NCBI GenBank assembly: GCA_013286465.1 | Contig: JABDFR010000023.1 | Location: forward strand, 1 to 43,043 | Length of the DNA: 43,043 bases | Source of the DNA: Acidobacteriota bacterium | GTDB taxonomy: Bacteria; Acidobacteriota; Terriglobia; Acidiferrales; UBA7541 | Reading direction: 5' to 3' | Part shown: one piece after another, positions 22,774-32,066 of the stretch | Numbering within the stretch: the stretch's first letter is position 1 | Layout of the letters: each line of letters starts with the position of its first letter | Notes under the pieces: model-generated | Told to the model about the DNA's origin: nothing | Database searches by the model: none | Seen by the model: only the letters and a program-made list of their open reading frames with translations | Position numbers and translations under genes: made by a program

Positions 22774-23034
22774 GCACCTCGATTTGGAGCTGCGAAATTG
22801 TCCCACAGCCAGCTTCCTAGTTTGACGCAGTGGTGCCGCCATTCGCTTCCCGCCTGAATCCAATTTGGCCGCGGACTGCGGAGTCAGTCGCCGCGCTGGC
22901 GCATCCATTGATACTGACGCCAGCGACACTGGCTAGCGTGATCCGCGCGCGCGATTTGCACGCGGGGTAGTGTCGGCCTAAGATATCCGCAAGCTGAGTT
23001 TGCGGCGACCCGATTGTGAACGCGGAGATAAACC

Positions 23035-24198
23035 TTGGGGAGCGACGCAGTGGAGAACGAGCGGCTCGAGTGGCTGGAACAAGTCGAAGGCGTCCTCGAC
23101 ACGCTGAATCAGGGCGTGATCATCACCGACGATTGCCACAAAATCGTTTACGCCAACGAGCTTTTCCTCGAAATGGTGGGTCGGGCCAGAGAAGAGATGC
23201 TCGGGAACAGCGGCAAGGATTTTTTCGCTGTGGAGGATCAACCGATTCTCGCGCGCCACATCGAAATCGGGCAAGCCGCGGGTCGCAACCGCTTCGAATT
23301 CTATCTGCCGCATCCGACTGGAGCGCGGCTCCCGGTGGTGATCACCGCCAAAACGCTCGAAGATCCCGACGGCCGCCAATTTGCGGTGGTGACCTTCACC
23401 GACATCACCGAGCAGAAGCGCGCAGAAACTGAATTGCGCGACGCCAACACTTTACTCGAAGCCCGCGCCCGCGAAATCGAAGAGGAACTCACGCTCGCTT
23501 CACGCGTGCAGCAAAGCCTCGCGCCGAAAAGTTTGGTTTGGGGCACGGCGTCGGTGGAAACCTTCTATCAGCCGGTACGTTCGATCGGCGGCGATTTTGG
23601 ATTGGTGACCCCGAGCGAAGATCAGCTTGATTTGCTAGTGTGCGACGTTTCGGGCCATGGAATCAGTTCGGCGCTGGTGGCCAACCGGATTTACACGGAA
23701 ACGATGTCGCAAATCGAGCGCGGCGAGGGCCTGGCGCCAATGATGCGCCATTTAAATCGCTTCGTGATCCAAAATCTGGGCAGCTCGGTTTTTTATTTCA
23801 CCATGGCGGCGGCACGCTTGAGCCGTGACGGCCGCTCGCTGGAATTTGCCGGCGCCGGTCATCCACCCGCCATGCTGGTGCGCCCGGGCCAGGTGCCGCA
23901 ACTGCTCGAATCGCGCAGCGTGGTCCTCGGATTTCTGCCTGATGCAGTGGACAGCGAAGCGACCATGGAATTGCCCGTGCAAAAGGGCGATCGATTGGTG
24001 ATTTACACCGACGGCTTGACCGAAAATTTCAACGACCAGAATGAAATGCTGGGCGTCGACGGCTTGAGCGAAATCGTGCGTACCACTTCCACGCTGCCCT
24101 TGCCGGAGATGAAGGACAAAATGCTCGAAGGCATCGCGCAGTTCCGTTCGGGTCCGCCGGCCGATGACATGTCGCTGGTGCTGGTGGAGATTGCCTGA
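23035..24198 (+). CDS. PAS-domain PP2C (RsbU/SpoIIE-type) phosphatase
   Basis: A 387-residue signalling protein with an N-terminal PAS domain (about residues 11-125: GVIITDDCHKIVYANELFLE) and a coiled-coil linker (about residues 130-160). A C-terminal SpoIIE-like serine/threonine phosphatase domain follows (SIGGDFGLV; VCDVSGHGISSALVANRIY; IYTDGLTE; PPADDMSLVLVE). Such proteins dephosphorylate anti-anti-sigma factors in partner-switching cascades; no such partner gene is adjacent. TTG 23035 follows GGAG; GTG 23050 is an alternative with GGGGAG. A weak promoter-like TTGCAC-17-TAAGAT lies at 22956-22984. Confidence 0.87.
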   Translation: MGSDAVENERLEWLEQVEGVLDTLNQGVIITDDCHKIVYANELFLEMVGRAREEMLGNSGKDFFAVEDQPILARHIEIGQAAGRNRFEFYLPHPTGARLPVVITAKTLEDPDGRQFAVVTFTDITEQKRAETELRDANTLLEARAREIEEELTLASRVQQSLAPKSLVWGTASVETFYQPVRSIGGDFGLVTPSEDQLDLLVCDVSGHGISSALVANRIYTETMSQIERGEGLAPMMRHLNRFVIQNLGSSVFYFTMAAARLSRDGRSLEFAGAGHPPAMLVRPGQVPQLLESRSVVLGFLPDAVDSEATMELPVQKGDRLVIYTDGLTENFNDQNEMLGVDGLSEIVRTTSTLPLPEMKDKMLEGIAQFRSGPPADDMSLVLVEIA

Positions 24199-24217
24199 AT
24201 CCTGGAAGGCCTGCTGA

Positions 24218-24667
24218 ATGGCCCGCCTGGAATTTTCTCAACGAATTGATGCCACTGCGGCGCTGGTGTCGGCATTTTTTGTGCCGCAGCGCATGCCTTA
24301 CTGGTACGGCTACGAGATGAAGGCGGAATTCGAGATTTTGGGCGGCGCGTCCGATTTTGCCGCAGGGCAAAAAGTGCGCATCACGGGCCGACTGGGCGCG
24401 CAAGAAGTTGGCATCACGGCGGTGGTGACTCGTTACGATTTCGGCCGCGCGCTGGAATGGCAATTCCAGGATCAGTATGGAGTGAAGGGCAAGCAATCGT
24501 GGGAAATCGCGGCGCAAAACGAAGCCACGATCGTGCACATGCGCGACGAATACGAAATGCCCGGCCGCGCGGCGCGCATCTTCGACGCGCTCATCACACG
24601 CCATGCCGTCGCGCGCCGCGATCGCGGCTGGCTCACACGTCTAGCGCGCCTGGTTGAGCGGCGCTAG
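24218..24667 (+). CDS. SRPBCC-family protein
   Basis: A 149-residue START-like ligand-binding protein: ARLEFSQRIDATAALVSAFF at the start, a pattern of seven strands, and VVTRYDFGRALEWQFQDQYG before the final helix. It starts 19 nt after the phosphatase stop on the same strand, so the two may form a transcript. The ligand is unknown. The C-terminus is Arg-rich (RRDRGWLTRLARLVERR). Confidence 0.75.
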   Translation: MARLEFSQRIDATAALVSAFFVPQRMPYWYGYEMKAEFEILGGASDFAAGQKVRITGRLGAQEVGITAVVTRYDFGRALEWQFQDQYGVKGKQSWEIAAQNEATIVHMRDEYEMPGRAARIFDALITRHAVARRDRGWLTRLARLVERR

Positions 24668-24704
24668 CGCCGCTCCCCCTTCCCTTGCAACCTCCGTTTT
24701 CACT

Positions 24705-25451
24705 CTACAGAATCTGAAATGCGCACTGCACCGTCGCGCTAACGGTGATTTTTTCCGGCTGCGGCAGCGGTGCCGGCGAGATCGGCGACTTCTTCGTACG
24801 CGAATCGTAGGTTTCAGCTGCGACCTCTATGACGCTCAGCGTCGCGACTTCGATACGCGAGACTCCGACGATTTGCTTTACGTCGAGATTGGCGAATCGC
24901 AGTCCGCCGACTTTCTGCCCCTTTTCGTCAAGCGCTGCAGTAGCGCGGCCCACGGCGCGCTTCATCGCTTCGGCGACGGCGTGCTGTTTCGCTGCTTCTT
25001 CATCGGCCAGCGAATAGGTGAGCGATCGAAGATCGGTAATATCGCTGGTGACGGAATCCTCGAGAATGGCGCCAAGCTTGGAAAAATCGCGCACTTTGAG
25101 GACGATCTGCCCCCGCACAAGGAACGATTTCGCGCGCTTCTTGCGGTCGCCCTCATAGAAAGGCAGCACCGTCAGCACTCCGCTCGATACATCTTCCTTT
25201 TTCAGATCATTCTTCGCAGCAATGGCCACGATTTTCTGCATGGCCTGCGTGGCGTTCTCGTAGGCCGTTTTCAATTCCTTTTCTTGCGAAGAAATGTCGA
25301 AGGTCAATGTCGCCAAGTCTGGGTCGGCCTGATACGTTCCGTCAGCTTGCACAACGAGCGTATCGGCGATGAATTTCACATCGGTGTTTTGTGCGTGAAC
25401 TGGCAGCGCGAATACCAGCAGCAATGTGGAGCAGAGAGCGAGCCGGGTCAT
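24705..25451 (-). CDS. secreted SIMPL-domain (DUF541/YggE-like) protein
   Basis: A 248-residue periplasmic protein with a signal peptide (LALCSTLLLVFALPVHAQ) and a SIMPL domain, seen in E. coli YggE and channel-like relatives. Typical features are the GTYQADPDLATLTFDISSQE start of the repeat and LTYSLADEEAAKQHAVAEAM. The role is uncertain; homologues are linked to oxidative-stress tolerance. The ATG at 25451 follows a perfect AGGAGG at 5 nt, so the upstream frame to 25658 is rejected. Confidence 0.87.
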   Translation of the reverse strand: MTRLALCSTLLLVFALPVHAQNTDVKFIADTLVVQADGTYQADPDLATLTFDISSQEKELKTAYENATQAMQKIVAIAAKNDLKKEDVSSGVLTVLPFYEGDRKKRAKSFLVRGQIVLKVRDFSKLGAILEDSVTSDITDLRSLTYSLADEEAAKQHAVAEAMKRAVGRATAALDEKGQKVGGLRFANLDVKQIVGVSRIEVATLSVIEVAAETYDSRTKKSPISPAPLPQPEKITVSATVQCAFQIL

Positions 25452-25780
25452 ATGTGCCTCCTGAGCTAAGCCGTTGGCGCGCGTTACGAGCGCCGCTTCT
25501 GAAGGCTGCATTCGCGAAGCAGATGCTGGCGGTTCGCACGCGCCTATCTTTCTAGAACGGAGTGATGCGGAAAACTTGCAGGTTTCAAGCGGCGGATTTC
25601 CGAATTCGCGCGGACTATTCGTGGTCGAGCGCGCGTAGCCCGAAGCGTACGTCGTCAAGCGCTTGCATCGTCCAATTCGGGTAATGTTAGGTCGCGCCTT
25701 TACAGGTGGTCAAGCCGCCGGAGCCCGAGCACGTCACGAAAGAGAAATTCATGGGTTTAGCTCGCCGGCAAGCTTGGCAT
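25452..25780. other. intergenic gap without a gene
   Basis: This 329-nt stretch between the SIMPL gene start and the end of the membrane protein gene holds the SIMPL ribosome-binding site and presumably its promoter. No coding pattern, tRNA, repeat or strong hairpin was found. Confidence 0.6.
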
Positions 25781-26323
25781 TTACGATCGGGAAGGCACGA
25801 ATAACGATTCAGGCTTGAGTGGGATCTGCGCGAGGAATTGCTCGCCGGGGCCGCTGAATACGCCCAGCGCCGCGTCGATAAACTTAGGTGTCAGAAACAG
25901 GCCGGCTACAAGCCAGGTGATAACTCCGGCAAGCAAAAGCACGAAGCAAGCGAGCATCGGATAGATGAGATCGTCTGCCGAGACGAAAAACGAGACAATC
26001 ACGAAGATACCGCCGGCTATCATCATCGCTATGGCAGCCCGCCGTAGCTGCAGATAGCGATACCTGTGTTGGACGCACAGTGGAACGGCCAGATCCATTC
26101 TTTTTCTCACGAAAAGCGCGGCGATCGCGTACCAGATCACTCCGGGAATCAGCAGCAGGTAAAGCCAGCGTTCGTGCCAGTAGGCTTTCCTGTGAAGGAA
26201 GCCGCCGGTCGCGGCCTGCCCGCAGCGAATGCAAATGGGCGGCAGCTCTGCGCCCCGCATCACGATTAAATTTTTCCCGTCGCGATACACGCCAGTGGAC
26301 GCGGGCGCAGCATTGGAAGCCAT
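25781..26323 (-). CDS. membrane protein with N-terminal cysteine motif
   Basis: A 180-residue protein. Near its N-terminus is a CIRCG motif (ELPPICIRCGQAATGGFLHR). Two pairs of hydrophobic helices follow (about residues 53-70 and 97-145). A further cysteine (PLCVQH) might complete a metal site with the first pair, which is inference. It starts 19 nt after the tyrS stop with GGAGG about 11 nt upstream of the ATG; a GTG at 26326 would give better spacing. It is probably cotranscribed with purN and tyrS. Function unknown. Confidence 0.73.
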   Translation of the reverse strand: MASNAAPASTGVYRDGKNLIVMRGAELPPICIRCGQAATGGFLHRKAYWHERWLYLLLIPGVIWYAIAALFVRKRMDLAVPLCVQHRYRYLQLRRAAIAMMIAGGIFVIVSFFVSADDLIYPMLACFVLLLAGVITWLVAGLFLTPKFIDAALGVFSGPGEQFLAQIPLKPESLFVPSRS

Positions 26324-26344
26324 CACGGCCGCAACCTCCGATCG

Positions 26345-27571
26345 CTATTTCACGACGACTCGGACGAATTTCTTTTTCCCCGCGCGCAGCAGAAATTCAG
26401 ACGGCTTCGATAAATCGATTTGACGCTGCACATCATCAACGCGAGCGTTGTCAATTTCTACGCCGCCCTGCTTGATTAACCGCTCAGCCTCGCTGCGCGA
26501 AGGTGCCAACTTCCATTCGGCGAGCAGCGCGGAGAGACGCTTCGGTTCCGAAAGCGCCTGCGTAATTACCGGTGCGTCTTCGGGAGCTTGACGGTCGCGG
26601 AAGACTCGCTGGAATTCGTCGGAGGCTTTTTTCGCTGCGGCTTCGCCGTGGAATCCGGCGATGATGATGTGAGCGAGCCGCATTTTCGCGTCGATTGGCG
26701 GCAAGTCGCCATTGCGGACTTCTTCTTTCAGGCGCGTAATGGTGCGCTCGTCAAAATCGGTGAGCAATTCGTAGTAGAGCCACATTTGCGCATCGGAAAT
26801 GGACATCAGCTTGCCGAACATTTCTTGCGGCGCCTCGGTGATGCCCACGTAGTTGTTGAGGCTCTTCGACATTTTGCGTTCGCCGTCGAGGCCGACCAGT
26901 ATGGGCATGGTCATGGCGACTTGCTGCGGCTTCCCGTATTCGCGCTGGATTTCGCGCCCGATCAACAGATTGAATTTTTGTTCGGTGGCACCTAATTCAA
27001 CGTCCGAGTTGACCTCGACCGAGTCGTATGCCACGAGCAGCGGATAAAACAACTCGTGAACCGAGATGGGTTGATTCGCACTGAGGCGCGAGCGGAAATC
27101 TTCGCGCTCCAGCATGCGCGCCAGGCGATATTTCGCTCCGAGTTGAATCATTTCGATGCTGGTGAGCTTGCCGAGCCAATCGGCATTGTTTACGACTTCC
27201 GTTTTTTCGCGATCGAGAATGCGAAAAGCTTGATCGAGATAAGTTTTCGCGTTGGCGTCCACTTGCTCGCGCGTCAGCGGCGGCCGCGTTTCGGATTGGC
27301 CGGTGGGATCGCCGACCATAGCGGTGAACCCACCGATCAGAAAAATCGCGGTATGGCCCAGATCCTGAAAATGCTTTAGCTTGCGCATCACCACCGTGTG
27401 TCCAAGATGAAGATCGGGAGCGGTGGGATCGACACCGAGTTTCACGCGCAACGGCTTGCCGGTTTTCAGCGACTGCTCGAGCTTCGTACGGAACTCCGCT
27501 TCCGGAATAATTTCAGCGACGCCTTTGCGCAAATAAGCGAGCTGTTCTTCGACGGGCTTGAAATTCGCCAT
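26345..27571 (-). CDS. tyrS: tyrosyl-tRNA synthetase
   Basis: Class I tyrosyl-tRNA synthetase that charges tRNA-Tyr. The 408-residue protein has the HIGH-type signature HLGH (55-58, in DPTAPDLHLGHTVVMRK) and KMSKS (233-237, in LDGERKMSKSLNNYV). A C-terminal S4 RNA-binding domain covers about residues 345-408 (APSRSEAERLIKQGGVEIDN). The sequence style is that of the TyrZ-like subgroup. It starts 2 nt after the purN stop and so is translationally linked to purN. No T-box leader is present. Confidence 0.95.
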   Translation of the reverse strand: MANFKPVEEQLAYLRKGVAEIIPEAEFRTKLEQSLKTGKPLRVKLGVDPTAPDLHLGHTVVMRKLKHFQDLGHTAIFLIGGFTAMVGDPTGQSETRPPLTREQVDANAKTYLDQAFRILDREKTEVVNNADWLGKLTSIEMIQLGAKYRLARMLEREDFRSRLSANQPISVHELFYPLLVAYDSVEVNSDVELGATEQKFNLLIGREIQREYGKPQQVAMTMPILVGLDGERKMSKSLNNYVGITEAPQEMFGKLMSISDAQMWLYYELLTDFDERTITRLKEEVRNGDLPPIDAKMRLAHIIIAGFHGEAAAKKASDEFQRVFRDRQAPEDAPVITQALSEPKRLSALLAEWKLAPSRSEAERLIKQGGVEIDNARVDDVQRQIDLSKPSEFLLRAGKKKFVRVVVK

Positions 27572-27573
27572 CG

Positions 27574-28191
27574 CTATTTTTTCTCCGGAGTCATCAGAAC
27601 GCGCCGCCCTTCGATGCGAAAGCGCCCTTCGAGAATAATGCGCACCGCTTCGGTGTAGATGCGATGCTCTTCTGCGAGGATGCGCTCAGAAAGCGATTCG
27701 ACGGTATCGTCGTCGCGAATCGCCACCGCAGCTTGCAGCACGATCGGGCCAGCATCGAGATTCTCATCCACGAAATGAACGGTGCAGCCGGCAAATTTCA
27801 CGCCGTGTTCGAATGCCTGGCGCTGCGCCTCAAGACCAGGAAAGGACGGCAGCAGCGACGGATGAATATTAAGGATGCGTTGCGGAAATGCGGCGATGAA
27901 ATAAGGCGAGAGCAGCCGCATATAGCCAGCCAGGCAAACGAGATCGACTTTCGCTTCCTGCAGCGCTGCAGCCACTTTGCGATCGTAAGCTTCGCGCTCG
28001 AGCCCCTTAGATGCAATCACGCGCGTGGGAATTCCGCGTGCCCGCGCTTTCTCAATTCCCGGCGCGCCCTCGCGATTCGCGACCACCAGCGCAATCTCAG
28101 CATTTGGCAGCCGCGCCGCTCGAATGCTCTCCGCCAGCGCCTCGAAATTCGAGCCGCGGCCGGACAAAAGCACGCCGATACGCTTGGGCAT
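27574..28191 (-). CDS. purN: phosphoribosylglycinamide formyltransferase
   Basis: GAR transformylase using 10-formyl-tetrahydrofolate, third step of purine synthesis. The 205-residue protein begins with IGVLLSGRGSNFEALAE and has the catalytic triad N108 and H110 (LNIHPSLLPSFPG) and D146 (VDENLDAGPI), matching E. coli N106, H108 and D144. It heads a minus-strand unit with tyrS and the membrane protein gene, separate from the main purine cluster a few kilobases away. The divergent gap to the lipoprotein gene at 28296 is 104 nt. Confidence 0.95.
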   Translation of the reverse strand: MPKRIGVLLSGRGSNFEALAESIRAARLPNAEIALVVANREGAPGIEKARARGIPTRVIASKGLEREAYDRKVAAALQEAKVDLVCLAGYMRLLSPYFIAAFPQRILNIHPSLLPSFPGLEAQRQAFEHGVKFAGCTVHFVDENLDAGPIVLQAAVAIRDDDTVESLSERILAEEHRIYTEAVRIILEGRFRIEGRRVLMTPEKK

Positions 28192-28295
28192 AGCCCAAGA
28201 AAATTAGCATAGATTGCCCGCGTTTGTTTGTGACTTGACTTCGTTTCGCAGCGTTGGCATCGTGCTCGGCAATGCTTGGAATTGGCGGAGGGACG

Positions 28296-28805
28296 ATGAA
28301 AAATTTCTGGAAACTTGGACTACTGCCCTTAGTTCTGCTCGCGTGCACATCGGCGATTTCGTGCTCGTCGCCGTCGCCGCAGCCTGTTGCGCAAGTGCCG
28401 CCCCCTGTCGATCCGGCGGCAATTGCAAAGCAGATTCAGACCATGGATGCGGATTGGAGCCACGCGGCAAACGTCGGCGACGTCGATAAATGCATCTCCT
28501 ATTACGCCGACGATGGTTTGCTCCTCGAGCCAGGCTCGCCGGCCGCTTCGGGAAAGGAGGCTTTCCGCAAATCATGGACCGGAATGGTGACCGGGCCGCA
28601 ATACGTGAGCCTCACATTCGAATCGACGAAGGTGACCGTGGCGCAGGCGGGCGATATGGCCTGGGATGTGGGAACGTATCAACTGACGACGAAGGACAAG
28701 ACCGCAAAAACTTCCACCGAGGCCGGCAAATATCTAGAGGTTTGGCAGAAGCAGGTCGATGGATCGTGGAAGGTCGCCGTGGATATTTACAACGTAGGGC
28801 AATAA
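28296..28805 (+). CDS. SnoaL/DUF4440-like lipoprotein
   Basis: A 169-residue protein with a lipobox-type signal (GLLPLVLLACTS: L-L-A-C at about residue 16), a short Pro-rich tether and an NTF2-like domain. That domain includes IQTMDADWSHAANVGDVDKC and a C-terminal KYLEVWQKQVDGSWK strand pair. It is likely a membrane-anchored periplasmic member of the same fold as the product at 903-1352. GGAGG precedes ATG 28296; the longer frame is rejected. The ligand is unknown. It is convergent with purM, with no clear terminator in the 49-nt gap. Confidence 0.83.
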   Translation: MKNFWKLGLLPLVLLACTSAISCSSPSPQPVAQVPPPVDPAAIAKQIQTMDADWSHAANVGDVDKCISYYADDGLLLEPGSPAASGKEAFRKSWTGMVTGPQYVSLTFESTKVTVAQAGDMAWDVGTYQLTTKDKTAKTSTEAGKYLEVWQKQVDGSWKVAVDIYNVGQ

Positions 28806-28854
28806 GGATTCTCGCGCGAACTGAGCTACGCCGGCCAAAATACGAACACAAAAA

Positions 28855-29898
28855 CTAAATCGAGAGATTGCCGTTGTAGGTTACTTTAGCGGGCCCGGCG
28901 GCGGTTTCGATGTGGCCGATGGCGTAGAATTTTTCGCGGCGGCGGCGTAATTCAGATTCTACCTTGCGTACATATTTCGGCGGCACAACCAGAATCATTC
29001 CCGCGCCCATATTGAATGTGCTTAGCAGTTCCCCCGCGTCCATTTTTCCCAGGGTTGCCAGATAACGAAAGACCGGCGGCACCGGCCAAGATCCAAGTTC
29101 GATCACCGCTCGCACATTGCGCGGCAGCACGCGCGGCAGATTTCCGGTAATTCCGCCGCCGGTGATGTGCGCCATTCCGGAAAGCCAGCCCTTCGCCAGA
29201 ATATTTTTCAGCAGCGGCCAGTAAGGGCGATGCGGCTTGAGAAGTTCCGCGCCAATTTTATTGCCGATTGCCGCCACGTAGGTATCAGCCTTCAGCCGCG
29301 CCACTTGAAAAACCAATTTGCGCGCCAGCGAATACCCGTTGGTGTGCAAACCACTCGACGGAAGCGCGAGAAGCGTATCGCCGGGGCGGACCATGCGCGG
29401 CTCCAGACGCTTCTTGCGTTCCACGGCGCCGACGATGAACCCCGCCAGATCGTATTCCCCCGCCGAATAAAAATCCGGCATCTCGGCTGTCTCGCCGCCG
29501 ATCAATGAGCAGCCCGCCTGCTTGGCAGCCCGGCTCATGCCCTCGATGATCTGCTCCACAACGCGCGGATCAAGCTTTCCCATCGCCAAATAATCGAGAA
29601 AAAATAAAGGCTCAGCGCCCTGCGTCAAAATATCGTTCACGCAATGATTCAAAATATCCGCGCCGACAGTGGAATGAACTCCGGTAGCAAAAGCAATTTT
29701 GAGTTTCGTGCCCACGCCATCAGCGCTAGCCACCAAAATCGGATCGCGGAAGCGCTTGCGATCAATTTCAAAGAGCGCCCCGAATCCGCCAATCGAAGAA
29801 AGCACTCCACGCCGAAAAGTGCGCCCCGCCATGGTGCGAATACGTCGCTTCGCCTCATCGGCGACCGAGATATTCACTCCAGCATCGGCGTAGCGCAT
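28855..29898 (-). CDS. purM: phosphoribosylaminoimidazole synthetase
   Basis: AIR synthetase, fifth step of purine synthesis (ATP-dependent ring closure of FGAM). The 347-residue protein has the usual start MRYADAGVNISVADEAKRRI, then GGFGALFEI and LVASADGVGTKLKIA (ATP loop). GAEPLFFLDYLAMGKLD, SLIGGETAEMPDFY and AHITGGGITGNLPRVLP follow. Length is standard. It is the last gene of the purQ-purL-purF-lepB-purM run, 39 nt after lepB. Confidence 0.95.
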   Translation of the reverse strand: MRYADAGVNISVADEAKRRIRTMAGRTFRRGVLSSIGGFGALFEIDRKRFRDPILVASADGVGTKLKIAFATGVHSTVGADILNHCVNDILTQGAEPLFFLDYLAMGKLDPRVVEQIIEGMSRAAKQAGCSLIGGETAEMPDFYSAGEYDLAGFIVGAVERKKRLEPRMVRPGDTLLALPSSGLHTNGYSLARKLVFQVARLKADTYVAAIGNKIGAELLKPHRPYWPLLKNILAKGWLSGMAHITGGGITGNLPRVLPRNVRAVIELGSWPVPPVFRYLATLGKMDAGELLSTFNMGAGMILVVPPKYVRKVESELRRRREKFYAIGHIETAAGPAKVTYNGNLSI

Positions 29899-29937
29899 TA
29901 AAACAGGCCCTCGATTGGCAGAAACCGGTAGCGGGCG

Positions 29938-30654
29938 CTAGAACGTATGGAACAAACGCTTCCAGCGCACTTCGTGAGGATGAATCAGAGCGTTGAGATA
30001 AGTGGCGAATCGCTGCTCGATGTGACCGGGCTCCCAAACTTCTTCCGGCGCATCGATGGACATATATATAAGCAGCGGAGTGCCCACGATATTCGCGCGC
30101 GGAACGAAACCCCAGAAGCGGCTATCGTAGGAATTATTGCGATTGTCGCCCATCATGAAATAATTTCCGGCCGGAATTTTCACCGGCCCAAAATTATCGC
30201 CGGGACTGGGCGGATCCATGCGATACGGCTCAACCAGCGCTTCGTTATTTATATAAACGATGCCCCGCCGCACTTCCAGCAAATCGCCGGGAAGCCCGAT
30301 GGTGCGCTTAATAAAATCCGGAAAGCCCATCTCCGGCAGCGGCGCGCGAAACACAATAATTTGCTGCCGCTTCGGTTCGCGCCACAAAGTTTGGTGCCAA
30401 GGCGTGAACGGAACACCGACATCATAGCCAACGCGGCTAACAATAAGGTGATCGCCGATCAGCACAGTTTTTTCCATCGAGCCGCTGGGAATCACGCGTG
30501 CCTGCACGATACCGCCTTCGATGAACAGAAAAGCAAGGATCACCCAGAACCAGGAAATCGCCTCGCGCATCGCGCGACTCTTCCAGAACGAGCGCTTTTC
30601 GCTGGCGTCTTCGCGCGCCAGTGCCTGCGATTGAGCTTCGGCGTCAGCTTTCAC
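29938..30654 (-). CDS. lepB: signal peptidase I
   Basis: Leader peptidase that cleaves signal peptides at the inner membrane. The 238-residue protein has one N-terminal transmembrane helix (ISWFWVILAFLFIEGGIV), the catalytic serine S59 (VIPSGSME) and the general base lysine K116 (DFIKRTIGLPGD). The conserved box GNYFMMGDNRNNSYDSRFWG follows. The GTG at 30654 overlaps the end of purF by 11 nt, so it is translationally coupled to purine synthesis. It lies between purF and purM, an unusual but intact placement. Confidence 0.94.
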   Translation of the reverse strand: MKADAEAQSQALAREDASEKRSFWKSRAMREAISWFWVILAFLFIEGGIVQARVIPSGSMEKTVLIGDHLIVSRVGYDVGVPFTPWHQTLWREPKRQQIIVFRAPLPEMGFPDFIKRTIGLPGDLLEVRRGIVYINNEALVEPYRMDPPSPGDNFGPVKIPAGNYFMMGDNRNNSYDSRFWGFVPRANIVGTPLLIYMSIDAPEEVWEPGHIEQRFATYLNALIHPHEVRWKRLFHTF

Positions 30655-32062
30655 GTTGTGCCTCCACTTCCAGTTGCACTAGATCAGTAGGATAGACGCC
30701 TGTGTAGCAGGCGGTGCAGAACTGCCCATCGCGATCGTCCACGGCTTCGCGGAGGCTGTTGAGCGAAAGATAGCCAAGCGTATCCGCTTCGAGAAACTTG
30801 CGAATTTCTTCCACAGAATTATTGGCGGCGATCAACTCGTTGCGCGTCGGCGTGTCCACGCCATAAAAGCAGGGCGAAATCGTAGGCGGGCAACTGATGC
30901 GCACATGAACTTCCGTAGCGCCGGCTTCGCGCACCATGCGCACGATTTTGCGGCTGGTAGTTCCGCGCACGATCGAGTCGTCCACCAAAATCACTCGCTG
31001 GCCCTCAATCATTCGACGTATGGGATTCAACTTTAGCTTCACGCCGAAATCGCGAATGGCCTGCACCGGCTCGATGAACGTGCGGCCAATATAATGATTG
31101 CGAATCAAGCCCATCCGAAACGGAATTCCAGATTCCGCCGCATAACCAACCGCCGCAGGAACGCCGGAATCGGGCACCGGCACGACCACGTCGGCGTCGA
31201 CGTGATGCTCTTTCGCCAGCAGCCGGCCAAGCCGCTCGCGGCTCTGATTTACCGGACGCCCAAAGATCACGCTATCCGGCCGCGAAAAATAAACGTGCTC
31301 GAAAATACAAAACTGATGCGGCTTCTCCGGCGCGAACTTGATCGATTCCACTCCGCTGCGCGAGATCCGCAACATTTCGCCCGGCTCAATTTCGCGAATA
31401 TATTCAGCGTCGATCAGATCGAACGCACAAGTTTCGGAAGCAACGACCCAGCCGTCATCAAGGCGTCCAAGATTCAGCGGACGGAAGCCGCGAGGATCGC
31501 GGACGGCGTAAAGTTCATCGCGCGTAAGAATAACGAGCGAGTAGGCCCCTTCGACTTGCTGTGCGGCGTCCGCGATGGCGCCAACTAGATTGCGGGATTT
31601 GCTTCGCGCGATTAAATGAACAATCACTTCCGTGTCGCTGGTGGTTTGGAAAATCGATCCGCCATGTTCGAGCCGCCGGCGCAATTCCAGCGCGTTAGTC
31701 AGATTTCCATTGTGCGCGACAGCGAGTTTGCCTTTATTGCAATCGATCACCACCGGCTGCGCGTTAGTCAGCGCAGTTTCGCCGGCGGTCGAATAACGCG
31801 TGTGACCGATTGCCGAAGTCCCAGGAAGACGCGCAAGTACTGCCGGCGTGAAAATTTCCTGTACCAGGCCCATCGACTTGTGAAACTCAAGCGATGCGCC
31901 ATCGCTCGAAGCGATGCCCGCCGATTCCTGTCCGCGATGCTGCAGCGCGTAGAGTCCGAGATAGGTGAGTTTCGACGCTTCTTCGCGGCCGAAAATGCCG
32001 AAGACGCCACACTCGTCGTGAAAGTGATCGTCGTCGAGATGGAAGCGTGAGTTCATCGACAT
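30644..32062 (-). CDS. purF: amidophosphoribosyltransferase
   Basis: Glutamine PRPP amidotransferase, first committed step of purine synthesis. The 472-residue protein carries a short propeptide ahead of the nucleophile C18 (HDECGVFGIFG). It belongs to the Bacillus-type subgroup with a 4Fe-4S cluster: cysteines in QFCIFEH, SCPPTISPCFYG and FCTACYTG are at the expected places. The PRPP loop is VILVDDSIVRGTTSRKIV. ATG 32062 lies 4 nt after the purL stop (ATG 32056 is also possible); the longer frame to 32152 overlaps purL and is rejected. Confidence 0.95.
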   Translation of the reverse strand: MSMNSRFHLDDDHFHDECGVFGIFGREEASKLTYLGLYALQHRGQESAGIASSDGASLEFHKSMGLVQEIFTPAVLARLPGTSAIGHTRYSTAGETALTNAQPVVIDCNKGKLAVAHNGNLTNALELRRRLEHGGSIFQTTSDTEVIVHLIARSKSRNLVGAIADAAQQVEGAYSLVILTRDELYAVRDPRGFRPLNLGRLDDGWVVASETCAFDLIDAEYIREIEPGEMLRISRSGVESIKFAPEKPHQFCIFEHVYFSRPDSVIFGRPVNQSRERLGRLLAKEHHVDADVVVPVPDSGVPAAVGYAAESGIPFRMGLIRNHYIGRTFIEPVQAIRDFGVKLKLNPIRRMIEGQRVILVDDSIVRGTTSRKIVRMVREAGATEVHVRISCPPTISPCFYGVDTPTRNELIAANNSVEEIRKFLEADTLGYLSLNSLREAVDDRDGQFCTACYTGVYPTDLVQLEVEAQRES

Positions 32063-32066
32063 TGCG

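Noticed and set aside
25452-25780. Possible tRNA or small RNA in the gap before the SIMPL gene
   Set aside because: No acceptor-stem pairing, T-loop GTTCRA signature or conserved fold could be found.
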